Part shown: positions 47,185 through 59,418 of the stretch, in pieces
Layout: each line of letters opens with the position of its first letter
How positions within the stretch are numbered: the stretch's first letter is position 1
Origin: Albifimbria verrucaria
Taxonomy: Eukaryota; Ascomycota; Sordariomycetes; Hypocreales; Stachybotryaceae
NCBI GenBank assembly: GCA_020081605.1
Contig: JAHREC010000062.1
Span: 2,356,001 to 2,420,000, forward strand
Reading direction: 5' to 3'
DNA: 64,000 nucleotides
The notes under the pieces: generated by a model
Databases searched by the model: none
The model's input: only the letters and a program-made list of their open reading frames with translations
Told to the model about the DNA's origin: nothing
Translations under genes and position numbers: made by a program

Positions 47185-49522
47185 TTAGTTACCGTTGACA
47201 GGAACGTCCACCTTTTCCAACTCCTCGTCGGTAATGGGCTGCTTCGTGCGCAGCGTCAATGGGAATGGGTACTCCTCGGGGTCCTCCTCGGCACTATATC
47301 ATGTTAGTAAATGAACTGTTAGAACAAATGTGTTGAAGCACTTACGGGAGCTTCCAGGCCACGTAGTCCTCGGTGCTCAACCCTTCACGGCCCTCCTGCA
47401 GGCTGGCGAAATCTCCAGGGGTCATCATTCCAGTACGATCCCTAGGTGAGCCGGGCACGGAGAAGGGACGCGAAATCTTCTGCTCCACGCCAGAGATGAA
47501 GTTCTCCTCCTCTTCCTCCGTGGTGAAAGAGCCGGGGTAGGCACGGCGGAGGGCCAGCTGTCGGGCCTTGACGTACTCCATGCCCATGCGCTTCCAGTCC
47601 AGGAGGTCGCTGAGACGCTCCGTGCGGTTCCTCTGGTTGATACGTTGACGACGGCTCTTGGCGCAGAAGTCGTACATGTGCGATGTCAGCTGGTTAACTG
47701 AATCATCGACACCCTTGGTGCGACGGTCAACAATGTAGATACCGTAGTCGCTCGAGTTCTCGATCAGCTCCTCCATATAACATCCGAAGCCAGACAGGTT
47801 TGTGGTGATGCTGGGCACACCCATGACGGTACACTCGGCAGGAGTGTAACCCCAAGGCTCGTAGTACGAAGCAAAGACTCCCATGTGGCAGCCGCGAACG
47901 AAATCGTCATAGTCCATGGGGAGGACAGGGTTGGCGGAGTTGAGGAATTCGGGGTGGAAGACAATCTTGACGCGGTCAGAGGGGTGGTTGAAGAGCTGCA
48001 CACGTCGGATCTGGTTCAGGATAGGATCCTCATGGTCGTTGACCATGTTATGTGTGACAATGGGGGAAGTCCGTGACGCTTCATGGCGAACAGGCGACGC
48101 CTGAGCAAAACACGGTCCTGGCTAGAGATCAGCTCCTTCTCATCAGGAAGAGGGTCACCCTCGTGCCACTTGAGGGATCGCTCGAAGATGCGACGACCGA
48201 TGCTCTGCTCAATGACGTGGGTCGTCTCCTCAGAGACTTAATCACAGCCTGGCCCTTCAAGGCTTCGACCGTGAGAGAGGTGGTCTGGGCTGGCATGATA
48301 ACAAAGGCCACCACGGTGGTCTTGCTTCCAGCAGCCTTGAGACGGTGGTTCAATCGCGCGAGGGACTCGATGAACATATCCACACCCTTGTTTCGGAATT
48401 CGTAACGACCGGCAGTGAAGAAGTAGAGGGTGTTGTCGGGGTCAAAATCGTAGTGGCCGTAGAAGTGACCACGCACGAAGTCATGGATTTTCTCCTTGGC
48501 CTGCTGGTGCAGGTTCTGGAACTCGTGCACGGCAGAGAACTTGGTGACATTGAGACCATTGGGCAAGACGCCGTCAGGCTTTCGCTTCAACAGATGCTCA
48601 GACTCAAACGCGGTGATATGCGAGACGGTCGTAAAGACGTCGCAGGTGTGGCTGCCGCGCGCTCAATGCAGTATCTGTGGTAAATTCCTCTCTTTCCAGC
48701 TTCGAGTCGACGTCGAACCACTGCAGGTTGTTGTAGAAGTCAACAGAGCCAGCGCAGAGGTAACGTCCAAGAAGGGTAGCGTGGGTGGTGAAAATGGTAG
48801 TCACATCAATCTTACGCTTCTTGGCCAAGGGCAGAGCGACACCGGCAAGCCACTCGTGGAAGTGAGCGATAACGGCCTTGTTCTTCTCATGGCACACAAA
48901 CTGCTTCACGTTAGAGGCTGTTGGCAAAAAATACACGGGATCAAACGCTTACCTCTCCCAGGAACCAAGCAACCAGGTATCCGAACACAATGGCCTCGTT
49001 GGTCTCGTCATCGTTGGGTGGGGACGGAATGCTGGCGACGTCCCAGAGGTCGGCCTTCCACTCGTCGAGGTAGCCGTATGCGGTCTTGGTGTCGAGGAGG
49101 AGAACTCGAGGAGCTCCCTCAATCAGCCATCTGCCGTACATCATACCGACACCTCGGTCCTTCATGGCTTGCATGGTGGCGGCAATGCTGGGGTCAGTGG
49201 GTTCCATCTCTTCCACCTCGACGGCGGCCTATACTAGTAAGTCGCAATCCAAGCATGCGGGGTGGTGAGAGCTATCGTACCGATTGGTGGTTCAGAGGAC
49301 CGATGAGAGTGTAGCGGTCGCCATATTCGGCCGTGGTGACAGGCGCCTTGGACTTGATGACAGAGTAGATACCACCGACTAGAGGAGGAGTCAGCGCTTC
49401 ATGTGCAGAGGCTCGGGCTCGGGCTCGGGCGCGGTGGACTTACCTCGATGAGCCACCTCAGTGGCAATCTCAAAGAGAAGGTGGTTCTTAATGTCGCGAG
49501 CCGGCTGGCCGTCGGAACTCAT
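47185..49522 (-). CDS. GSY1: Glycogen synthase (GT3 family)
   Basis: This cytosolic enzyme extends glycogen chains from UDP-glucose. Exons are 49444-49522, 49281-49378, 48953-49228, 47346-48917 and 47185-47293. It starts [20 protein letters not shown], and exon 2 opens [13 protein letters not shown]. The UDP-glucose and catalytic region has [34 protein letters not shown] and [20 protein letters not shown], which holds the catalytic-type glutamates. The arginine cluster [20 protein letters not shown] is the glucose-6-phosphate site, and [11 protein letters not shown] marks the C-terminal phosphorylation region. Frame changes are needed at 48062-48066 (G run), near 48225, near 48657 and near 48703. 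Exon 4 also seems to lack one G at its acceptor (48917). The product is about 700 residues, normal for fungi. Confidence 0.93.
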
Positions 49523-52243
49523 GGTGAATGGCGAGCTCGATGTCGTTGGTGGAGAGGAGGGGGCAGAGGGAAGCTCGAGGGCTGAGGGGAGAAGGAGGCC
49601 CAGCAAGTGCGGGAGGGTTGGGATGGAGTTAAGAAGCTCTGGAGCTGCAGCAATGCGTCGCGGAAGCAATTGACGGTGGCGGCAGCGGGATGAGGAGGTG
49701 CTTGAGGGTCAATCAGGGAAAAAACACCACTTGATGTTACCCGAGTGGATCGGCGCAGCTGCGTTGCGTCAGGACTGGCCCAAGCAAGCTCCGTCGTCTC
49801 TGGCGGCAAGATGCGCGAACAAGCTAAGAAGGATTCCAGCCGCAAGCTTGTGCTCGTGAACCGCACGTCGAGGCTATCAAGACTTGAAAGCTTTGCAGCA
49901 ACGGCGAGGAAGTGTGAAGAGAAGAAGACGGACGGACGGCGAGGGAAGCGAGAGGAGCGAGGACTGGGGCGCGAGCCAGAGACGCACACAAACAAACCAC
50001 CACCGATGCGTCCAAGTGAGCTACGATGGGTAGGGAAGACCTCGTAGTGTAGCTGTAGGTACCTCGACAAGCGCTAAGCAGGGGATAACAGTGGAGCCTC
50101 GCCCTCGCAAGTCGCTGGGGGAGGCGGAGAGGGAGGAGGAGGAGGAGGAAGAGGAGGAGGAGGTTGGGGGTTGCTCTGGTTGCACGTCTGTTCGCTGGTG
50201 GTTAGCGCTGGGTCGAGACCTCAGTAGCACTGAACGCCCCCATAGGCCAACAGCGCACGGGACCTATCATATTTATTCTACAGGTGCCATAGTACCATCG
50301 GAGGGGGATGTAGCGCAAAAGCCTGTAGCTTCTTCCTTCAAAGCGTTGAGCTAGCAGAGACAACGTGATGAGCCGCATGTGCAGCTAGCTAAAAAGAGGT
50401 GCAGGCCAAAAATGCGCTGTGCTTGCTGTAAGATGAGGTCTTGTTTTGCAGCTCCCCTGCTCGCCAGTGGTCAGAGCTTCGAAAGCCAGTGAGACAGGGC
50501 CGGGACCAGGTCAGGAAGCTATCTATATACCTGGACCCGGCCGATATGCCTCAGAGCTATCTTGCCTTATCTACGAGCCTGGCCATCGCGACGCGTTCCT
50601 AGCTGGACGGATGGTCGAACATGAAGACGGGCAAATGCAATGATGGAAATGCACAATTCGGTACAGGACCGGAATCCTGCATCGCTAGCTTGCATTAGGC
50701 CCCGTGGGCGTTGAACAGAAGTTTTTTCCTTGTGTCAACCCCAGCCGGGGATGACGATATTGAGTGGGGTTTGCCTGTGGCAATGACGTGTGAGCTGTGT
50801 GCGGTACCTGCTTGTACCTTTCCCAAACCTCACCCACCTGCGCTGCACTGCACTAAGGTGAGGTAGCTCTCCCTGCCAACGACGAAACCGGCCAGCCCTG
50901 GAACCAATCAATCGCCGATGCCTCATCCTCGCCTCTTCTGCTTCGGTCGCTTCGCTTCGTTGGAATGAACTGCCTGCCTGCCCGGCAGATTGCTGGCTTG
51001 ACGGATGCGCCGTGGCCGACGCTCGGCTGCACGTCTCTTGTTTTTGTTCTTGTCCTGGTCCTCGTCGGCGTGCAGCAACCACAGGCCCTGCTTTGCCCAA
51101 CACCCTCCAAAGGCTGCCTTCATCGGTCCGGCAACACACGAGCCTGCATGCACGCGACAACGGAGCATTTTCGCACGCTCTAAACTCCATCTGAATAGTC
51201 GAATCCGGGGTTTACATCAACTTGGTGGATAAACGACCCGCTGAATGCCCACTTGCGCACCGCAGATGATCGCTTGACTGACCATGGTCAATCTACTATG
51301 CGGTTATGATGCTGTGCGCCATTCGACGAGGCCCCATTTCACAGGATCCGTGCCGTTTGCCTCATGCTCCCCGCAATCTGTCCCCATTAGAACTGTCAGT
51401 ATCATTAATCATGACTTGTGGCAGCCCACCTAGTTTATTGGAAGTATGACCCTTTGCCTTGGCATGAAGACGATGTGTATGCTATAGAGCCACGGCTGTC
51501 TCTCACAATTTGGCCCATGGGTTTCAAAGTAAGAATTGATTCAACTAGAAACTCAAGACTTCATGACAGAGGCTAGCTATTTCGATGATTTTGGTGAACG
51601 GCAAGTTGTCTGTAACAAGCTTGCTAAGGAATCGCCAAGATCCAGTTGTGTACCGGTACGTCTCTGAATGTTAGCCACCACCTGTACAACCCTGGATTGC
51701 TGTAACTTGACAATGAACTCTTTCAAATCCGTGTTTAGCCAATGTCAAGACCATACAGAAAGACTTAAAAAAGAATACTAAAAAACACGGGGAAAAACAT
51801 ATCAAAGAGTGTCTATTCAAAATTGCTTAGTACAACTTAACCATACTGTCACTGCTGGCAACCTCTTCCTCTTAAACCTCATGAATCCCACCTTGACAGC
51901 CCAGCCAAACCAGCTTACAGAACTGAATTGCACGTGTATTTGAACGCTGGCGCTAGTCCTAATAAGGCTTATGTCGGCCTCGTCTCTTTATCACCCGTGA
52001 TTGGCTGCGCTGTGGACCCCGCTGCAAGGCTCGCTGATATCCAAATTTTGTATCAGATAACAGTTAGGACCAAAAAAAGTTTAGGCGGGACAATTTCCAC
52101 ACTCTGAACCTGGTGCAGTCGAGACGATCCGCACCAACATCACCACCGCAGTCGTTCGTCCAGAGGGCCAAGGTGCGCTTTCGGGGTTGTGTTCTGATAT
52201 TTTTGTTCTATCTTCCGAAATTCCAATCGACTCGTCCGCCAAG
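49523..52243. promoter_or_regulatory. Divergent upstream region of glycogen synthase and YTM1
   Basis: This region covers 2.7 kb between two divergent starts. It contains a GGA/GAG purine tract (50128-50163) about 600 bases upstream of the glycogen synthase ATG. The remaining short open frames overlap on both strands and resemble nothing known. I saw no clear STRE cluster (AGGGG/CCCCT) worth calling. Confidence 0.5.
50128..50163. repeat. (GGA)n purine tract
   Basis: A run of GGA/GAA units in the glycogen synthase upstream region. Confidence 0.85.
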
Positions 52244-53725
52244 ATGAGCTCCGCACCTGCGCAGGTGAAGGTCGTCTTCACCACTACCGAGCAGGACCTG
52301 GTGCTGCCCGATTCCAAGCAGCAATTGCTCGTTCCAGCGGGTTTGTGCACCTCCTGCGGCCTTGCCAGCATTTCGTCAACTGAAATAACTAACATTTTCC
52401 AGATATCAAGCGCTATGGCCTCTCGCGCATTCTCAATTCCGAGTCTATGCTCAACACCTCCTCTCCCATCCCCTCGACTTCCTCGCCAACGGCACCTTCT
52501 TGAAGACCAGCATTGAGGAATACCTCGCCTCAAATGGACTGTCGTCTGAGGCCACCCTCACCCTTCAATATGTTCGCAGTTTGCTGCCTCCCGTCTACGA
52601 AGCGAGCTTCCAGCACGACGACTGGGTCGGTGGAGTTGACGTCCTCTCCGCCACCGCGCCCGCAGGCCAGCGCGCCGAGGGCAAGACTATCAATGAGAGA
52701 GCTGCCACTGCATCTTATGATGGATTGATTCGAATCTGGAGTCCTTCTGGTGACATCATCGCGACGTCGCCATCGGCCAGTGGAGGTGGTCACAGGCTGC
52801 GACCCAACACCGTCAAGTGGATGTCACCGACCAAGTTGGTTTCGGCTGGCCTGGGAGGTGGACTCCTTGTGTGGAAGTACAGCGAGTCTGGTGATGGTTT
52901 CTCTGGAACGCTGAAGCCTGAAATGAGCCTTCGAGGACATGAGATGGAGATCAACGCCGTCGACGTTAACACTACCTCTCAAAGGTTCCTGACCGCCTCT
53001 AGCAGTGGTCGTGTCGGCCTTTGGTCTTCGTCCAAGTCTTCTGCCCCAGAAGTTGACCCGGATTCTCTCCCGCTACTCACGCCGCGAAGCGTGCCAAGAC
53101 CTCTGGTTCATCAACGGCCCAGCGTGGTCCTCTTGCCATGATGGCATTGCACGAAGCACCAGTAACAGCCGCCATTTTCCATCCTCAAGACTCGACAGTG
53201 GCATACACCGCGTCAAAAGACCACACTTTGAGGACCGTTGACTTGACAACGCAAAAAGAAGTATCCAGATTGACTACCATGCATCCTATCCTATGCGCCA
53301 CCGCGTTGTCCACCAGATCCCTGGTCGCAGCTGGTACATCCGCAAGACATATTACTCTGCTGGATCCACGAGAGTCTGCCTCAGTCACTGCTGCCATGAC
53401 TCTGCGAGGACATGTGAACTGGGTTGTTTCTATTGCGCCCTCTCCTGAGAATGACTACTCCCTCGTATCAGGTTCTTGGGACACCACTTGCCGTGTATGG
53501 GATCTGCGAAGCGTTCGACCTGGAACGTCAGCTGAGGGCAACGGCAGCGTCAGCGAGCCTGCCTATACCCTTAACCGTGAGTGGCTCCAAGGAAAGAAGC
53601 TGCCACCTGGCGGCGACGGTGCCAAGGTATTGAGCGTGGTTTGGGATAAGTCATGGGGTATTGTGAGCGCGGGTGAAGATAAAAAGGTTCAGATCAACCG
53701 GGGACGTGGTTTGTTTGCCTCGTAA
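52244..53725 (+). CDS. YTM1: YTM1/WDR12 ribosome biogenesis protein
   Basis: Ytm1 belongs to the Nop7-Erb1-Ytm1 complex, needed for 60S ribosomal subunit maturation in the nucleolus; its N-terminal domain is pulled by the AAA protein Rea1. Exon 1 is 52244-52340 and exon 2 is 52403-53725. The N-terminal NLE/ubiquitin-like domain has KVVFTTTEQDLVL, RYGLSRILNSESML and LANGTFLKTSIEEYLASNGL, then PPVYEASFQHDDWV. WD repeats follow, with TASYDGLIRIWSPSGDIIAT, HEMEINAVDVN, AYTASKDHTLRTVDL, GHVNWVVSIAPSPENDYSLV and SGSWDTTCRVWDLRSV. The frame changes at the C runs 52470-52473 and 53069-53071. The stop follows GRGLFAS at 53725. The 3' end faces the exonuclease gene, 148 bases away. Confidence 0.93.
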
Positions 53726-53873
53726 ATTTTATATAATTCATGTATACCACTAAGCGCACCTCAAGATTCGTGCAATAGAATTGGTCAAAAGCGTTCGAAA
53801 GCCTAGACATGATACAAAAGGCATTCATGAGCTAGTCATCATCTCGTAACTGCGTTTCTGTCTGTGACTATGT

Positions 53874-55650
53874 TCAAGGATCGCGGCAGGCTTCAGCCAG
53901 CGAGCGGTATCTTCCAGTCGTTACCGCGTCAGCTGGGAGCGAAGCGAGCACTTCATCCTTCAATCTAGATTTTGAGTAAGGTAGATTTTCAGCGGATATG
54001 GCGTTCAAGATGTAGCCAGTGACCGTGTTCGTTTTGAGAGGGGGTCTCTTAAAAGTTTGGCAATGGATTCGGGATTCAAATCAGCATTAGAATGCCAAAT
54101 GTAGTAAGCTCGAAGGCTAGAGGGTGTTGTTTTTATCGCTCTTTTGGTAGTATCACGATATTGCTTGGTTTGTGCATCCGCCGCCATTATTCGATAGTCC
54201 TTTGTTGCTGGAGTAGTCTTATGATGTGGTGACACATGCTTTGTTGGTGGACCAGCCTCCGCAGGTAGAGATGGCTTGGTTGGTGTTACCACATCCTCCT
54301 CGTCAGCCTCAGAAGAAGTTTCTGGATCTGGTATTATATATTGAATTGGCTTGCCCAGTTCAGCATACTCTGGTCGTGGTGGCGTTGGCTTAAGTTGCTT
54401 TCGCTTCTCCTCGAGGACATAGTAAAGTTGTAAGCCGGCATACGCATCCGCTGCGGAGTCTTTATTTCTGTTAGCAGGCTATAGACTAATATCGGGCTTG
54501 TCAACATACAGTTAATTTGGCGGCCACTGAGTGGCAACGTCCAATCGCTTGAACGGACACTGTCACCTTTATAGAGCGGCAAGTGTAGGATTTCTTCGAC
54601 CTGAATAGCCAAGGCGACACGCTTCTTGTTGATAAGTTCCGTACGCTGCATAGCGGAGTATTTGACAAGCTTATAGAGATGGCTAAGCTCAAATATACCA
54701 TTGGTTTGAATTCCGAGATTGTTCTTCAGTCGAGTGCAATCTGCTTGAATATTAACACCAACTTTTGATATACTGGCATCCTCCATGATTTTTTGCAATG
54801 TTGGCGCGACAAGGTCGTCCTTGCGAGGATATAATGCAATATGGAACAGCCCTATATGACCCGGACTGGCCAACTGAATAAGCGAGACGTTCTCGCGTGG
54901 ACTAGATGCTTTGGTGGCATATGCCAGCCATTCCATATCAAAGCCGACCACCTTTTCTCCGAGAAAATGTTTCTTGCAGACGTTCTCGGTGGTATGTCTA
55001 CTTGTGCAATAATGGACTTTGACTTTTTGCACCTTGTCATCAGGTCCGTGAGCCTCGTACATAATATGCGACCAGAAAGACTCAGGTGATTCTTTGGCCG
55101 CTTTGCGAGCCGCGAAGAAAAGCTTGCTTGAAATATTGTACGGCAATGGAGTGGTCGGCGGTACAATTTCCGTTTCGGAATTGTCGCTGACACTGTCTTC
55201 ATGGTTCTCGACATCTTCAATGTGATTGACATCCGGTTTGCGATATGTCATGTCCCCTGCCACAACCCCATGGTCATCCTGCGCCTGAATGGAGTCGTCG
55301 TGAGACCTTGACTCTGCAGTGTCTACATCATGATTGATGCTGCTGGAAGGAATGGAGCCGCGGAAATTTGGGATATGAAGGAATCGAGCAAGATCGAGCT
55401 GAGGATACAGTGAAGCGGGTGCTGCTTTCAGGGCAAACCTGATTCCCGAGCTTGGGTTCCAGAGCTGCGACCTGTTGTGGGAGCTCATAGCTTTGCCCTT
55501 ACAATTCAACAACCTTTTGCGAGACTGAGACGAGTGCCGATGAAAGCAATATGGGATAATTCGCCCAGATAGGTTTAGAAATCGCGAAACTAATCGGGTG
55601 GAACTTGAACGAACAACGCCAGCGCTGCCTGGTTTCTTCGAAATGGACAT
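53874..55650 (-). CDS. WRN-type 3'-5' exonuclease (DEDDy)
   Basis: This is a predicted DEDDy 3'-5' exonuclease of the Werner/RNase D superfamily, without a helicase domain. Exon 1 is 54510-55650 and exon 2 is 53874-54459 (intron 54460-54509). The three Exo motifs are visible: VVGFDMEW (Exo I, D and E), VGVNIQADCTRLKNNLGI (Exo II) and NYSAADAYAGLQLYY (Exo III, tyrosine and aspartate), the last formed exactly across the splice junction. A long N-terminal extension with basic residues could be an organelle presequence. Near the 3' end the frame changes at the G run 54040-54044. In the right frame the tail continues NTVTGYILNAISAENLPYSK and RLKDEVLASLPADAVTTGRY, an HRDC-like helical end, to the stop at 53874. 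The length is about 575 residues. Confidence 0.88.
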
Positions 55651-55988
55651 TTACAGATGTCTCCGTGCTGTGACCTGCAGCGGAGATTCACGCAAGCAGG
55701 CGACATTCATAAGAAAGGGAACGCGCCGCTTTGCAGGCAGCCGCGTGCTGGGCGATTGAGGGGCAACAATTGGAGACGCAAGGGCCCACCAGCAGCGCAA
55801 CGGTGTGGGGTCTGCTGAGTCATTCTCACGACAGCACGTGCAAGCGTGACACCAGCCCAACTGAGCCACACAGACTGCAGCCACTGGCAGAGCTCAGGCG
55901 AGGACGGGGCCTCAGTCTTTAGTGAGACTCAACTGCGTGCTCCATCCACCTTTTCGACAGCAAGTCGGAAACAGCAAAGCAATACACC
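55651..55988. promoter_or_regulatory. Shared upstream region of the WRN-type exonuclease and LSM5
   Basis: The gap of 338 bases between divergent starts must carry both promoters. I see no clear TATA box or other strong motif. Confidence 0.55.
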
Positions 55989-56499
55989 ATGGCCTCACAA
56001 CTTCTGCCCCTCGGTTCGTTCCTGTTCCTCACGTAGAATTATATGTTCGCTAACGTGTATTTAGAGCTCATTGACAAGTGTGTCGGATCGAGGATATGGG
56101 TCGTCATGAAGGGAGACAAGGGTAAGAAATGAGACTTCCAGTATCGCAGGACCGTCTGACCGGTCGTGCAGAATTCAGCGGCACCCTCCTCGGATTCGAT
56201 GACTATGTCAGTAAGTATACGCCAGCTTTCCTTGCCAGTTGGCGCGTTGCTAATCAGGTTGGCAGACATGGTTCTGGAAGACGTAACTGAGTTGTACGTC
56301 CCACGATCACCGTTTTTGGTCTCACATAACTAATTCCTCTAGCGACTACTCGGGAAACCACACCAAGCTTCCCAAGATCCTTCTCAACGGAAACAACATT
56401 TGCATGGTAAGGCACTCAGTCTTGCGTCACGCGTCTTTGGCTCTAACATCCACTCAAGTTGATCCCTGGCGGGAGGGTCCGGTAGAGGCCGCAGCTTGA
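55989..56499 (+). CDS. LSM5: U6 snRNA-associated Sm-like protein LSm5
   Basis: LSm5 is one of seven ring proteins in both the nuclear Lsm2-8 (U6 snRNA) and cytoplasmic Lsm1-7 (mRNA decay) complexes. Six small exons are 55989-56013, 56065-56121, 56172-56210, 56266-56293, 56343-56406 and 56459-56499. They join to MASQLLPLELIDKCVGSRIW, VVMKGDKEFSGTLLGFDDYV (Sm1 motif), NMVLEDVTEFDYSGNHTKLP and KILLNGNNICMLIPGG (Sm2 motif). The last exon appears one G short at 56471-56473. With it the end is EGPVEAAA and TGA at 56497-56499, about 84 residues, as expected for LSm5. Introns are 49-55 bases. The gene is convergent with RPB11. Confidence 0.94.
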
Positions 56500-56793
56500 A
56501 ATGGCTCAACATGCCCCAACTGCCATCGCTTCATTCACCACAACGTCTTACGATAGCCTGCATCAGATATGTAGAGGGAAATTCATGTCGAAATAGTCAT
56601 TAAACCCCACAATCAGAGGAGCGGGCATGATCACGGCCACTATCAAGTGCACTTGGTATCGTCATAAGACAAATAACTACTTCAATACAGAAGCATGAAA
56701 ACCGCCAACCTAGGCCCCAAATTTTACATTCTTGGACTCGAACTTGATACCAGTGTTCCGAACGCCAGGCTACCCATAATGCCATGTTCCTTG

Positions 56794-57820
56794 CTATAGG
56801 CCGTTGCCCTGCATGTTGCCCTGCTCTCCGGTGTTGGTGATACGTCTCAGCTCCCATTCACGCGTGAATTCCTGATGCAGAGATTCCAGCTGGTTAATAA
56901 GCTTCTCGCACACTGAGGTAAATACGTCCCGCGCCGACACTGTTCCGTCTGTTTGGACCCGGATGAAGAGCTCCGGCACATTGGGATGGGCAACTAAAGG
57001 AATGTTAGTATTAACAAAATAGACCTTGTTTGGGGATACGAAATGCATTACTCTTGTAACCAGCCATCCATACATTAGGATGCGCTTTGAGATGCTCTGC
57101 GAGAAGGTGGCCAAGGGTGTGGTCCTCCTTCTTCAGGACGAAGTCTGACGTGTTCGACATGCCTAAGAGATCGCATGGTGAGAAATGGCATCACACGATA
57201 AACCTCAAGTCAACTTACCAGAATAAACCTTCTCCTCGATTTTCTTCTCGCCATCGGAGAGCAAGAAGAGCTCGAAACTATGGATGAGTGTTAGCTGCAA
57301 GTTCGTGAGAGATTACATAAATAGCACGTAACATGTCATCTTGGATGTTATGATGCTTGGGGTTGCATCCTGCCATGGTGAAGGGTATCAGAAATCGGGG
57401 CAAATCAACGAAGGATGGTTTTTACTTCAATTTCGTTGTTCCGGGTCGATTTGGATGTGTATTGGTGATGTTTGGTGATGTTTAGGATGATAAATGGTAG
57501 TATGTGTAGTGCAAGGGGAAGGAGCATTCAAGGAGTGAACGGTCTGTACCCTCGCAGCTGCAGACACTCTCATGACAGCTGCCAGGTACAACCATGGCGC
57601 GATTCAGTTGTTTAACCGAGCGAGACACTGAGATCATGAAATGTGATCCATAACCGACTCAAGTCAGGCAACTATCGACGACATTTCCACAGTTTATGGG
57701 ACAAGAACCGTTATCAGCTCAGGCTATTTGGGGAAGTCATATAGGGATATCAAATGCCACTCTTGTGAAGCGTACGTGATTCAAAAAAGAGACAGCAACT
57801 GACCGATCTGGTGCGTTCAT
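56794..57820 (-). CDS. RPB11: RNA polymerase II subunit RPB11
   Basis: Rpb11 pairs with Rpb3 as the alpha-like assembly core of RNA polymerase II. Exons 2-4 are 57219-57277, 57052-57162 and 56794-56993, giving FELFLLSDGEKKIEEKVYSG, NTSDFVLKKEDHTLGHLLAE, HLKAHPNVWMAGYK and AHPNVPELFIRVQTDGTV, typical of the family. The family's invariant start MNAPDRFELFLL is completed by a 17-base exon at 57804-57820 (ATG at 57820). This implies a 526-base first intron with a GTCAGT donor, about ten times the local norm. The joined frame is 128 residues with no frame change. An alternative nearer start cannot be excluded, but none fits as well. It is convergent with LSM5 and divergent from MTQ1. Confidence 0.88.
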
Positions 57821-58348
57821 GTTGAAGTTGTTGGCCTGCGCGTATCGAGCTCACTTCAGTTGTTTCGGAGGTATTAGGGAACAAGAGCAACTGTTGAGGA
57901 AGATCGGGCCGACTATCCGAAAGCCGTCCAAGGAAGCAAAGGAGAAAAAATATAAGTTGTCTGAAATACGGTAAGATAGGATATCCAGAAGCGTTGCTCG
58001 GTGGCAAGGTTGGCGTGAGCAATGTGTAGACAGAATTCGACAGTGAATCCACAGAAGCCACAGAGGTTAGTGGTGAGCGCTCTGGTACAGCAGGGTGCCT
58101 GGTCCAAGGGTAATGTTCGGCTAAGGGCCCACATCACTTCCTTTGTATTGTCCTGTATTATTCATCTTACCCTGTATCGACCAACCGGATATTGTATTTG
58201 ATCGTGCATTTCGATTCGTATGTTCAAGCAGCAAATATTTCCTGAGTTGGTCTGGCTTGGATTTGTGTATTCAACTATGGTTTCTCTTTAATCACTCTTC
58301 GTTGTCTATTATTGTATTGGCCCTTTGTCATGACCAAGTTCCTGACCA
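57821..58348. promoter_or_regulatory. Shared upstream region of RPB11 and MTQ1
   Basis: The gap is 528 bases between divergent starts if the distal RPB11 exon is right. The half next to MTQ1 is T-rich. No coding signal was recognised. Confidence 0.5.
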
Positions 58349-59418
58349 ATGCCACGAATTGCACCACGGCTTTTCCGTCAAGCCAACCGGGAATCACCCT
58401 ATTTAGCTTCTCTGCTGCCCATATGTAGAGATATCTCATCAGCACGCAACGAGCTGCGATGGCTCAAGGACCATGTCAATGTATCTGAAACGCCCAAATC
58501 TCACAAGAAAGCACAATTGTCGAGGCTTTGCACTCAGCGAGGACATGGCATGCCGCTCCAATATCTCTTGGGAACGCAGCCCTTTGGACAGCTTGATATC
58601 AAATGCAAGCCCGGAGTTCTCATTCCCAGATCAGAGACAGAAGCCTATACGTACCACTTAGCTCGGCTTCTCAAGTCCGGAAGATTCAAGGGCTAGACAT
58701 CTCGAGCAAAGGGCGTGCTCTGAAGATTATCGATTTCTGCACTGGCACTGGTTGCATCCCTTTACTGCTCTTCGCCTTGCTGCACCGTTCATTCACCCAC
58801 CTGCATGTGTGTGGGGTTGATATCTCACCACATGCTATTCAGCTTGCCAACGAAAATATTGCATATAATGTCGCTGGTGGCAACCTGCCTAAGCCAAGTT
58901 TCGAGCGGAACCTTACGATCACGCAGGCTGATGTATTCAAACCGGAAGAACTTTCACATCTCACTGGTACCCCTTGTGATATCATCATATCAAACCCTCC
59001 ATATATATCAGAAGATGTGTGGAAATATGGTCGTGGACAGATAGGCTACTCTGTCAAGAAGTTTGAGCCCCGCCTGGCGCTGGTCCCTGAAGAGCGCTCC
59101 CGAGTATCACCGATATGGAATTCTGCAGACATATTCTATTCTCGTCTTCTCGACATCGCAAAGCAACTCCAAGCCAAGGTCCTGCTACTCGAAGTTGGGG
59201 ACGAGGCCCAGGCCCGGCGGGTTCTGACCAATTTCACTCAGCATAATTTAGCAGAGATGGCACAGGTTGAGGTATGGCGTGACTGGCCGGATATTGAGCC
59301 TTGCGAATGTGCTGCAGAACTGCACATTACTGGGAACAATGGCCAAACTTGGACGGTCCCAACGGCCGGAACCGGTGAGATACGAGCGATCCTGGTGGAC
59401 ATCTCCAAGACTTCTTAG
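58349..59418 (+). CDS. MTQ1: HemK-family glutamine methyltransferase (MTQ1-like)
   Basis: This is an S-adenosylmethionine-dependent N5-glutamine methyltransferase that modifies the GGQ motif of a peptide-chain release factor; the mitochondrial type is Mtq1. The N-terminal helical part has QYLLGTQPFGQLDIKCKPGV and LIPRSETEAYTYHLARLLKS, conserved in HemK proteins. The SAM site reads KIIDFCTGTGCIPLLLFALL and CGVDISPHAIQLANENIAYN. The catalytic NPPY motif sits in DIIISNPPYISEDVWKYGRG. The frame changes near 58679-58685, where an A run looks one base short, joining KSG to IQGLDISSKGRALK. With that the protein is about 356 residues, ending VDISKTS at 59418. A mitochondrial location is inferred from the family, not from an obvious presequence. 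Confidence 0.9.
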
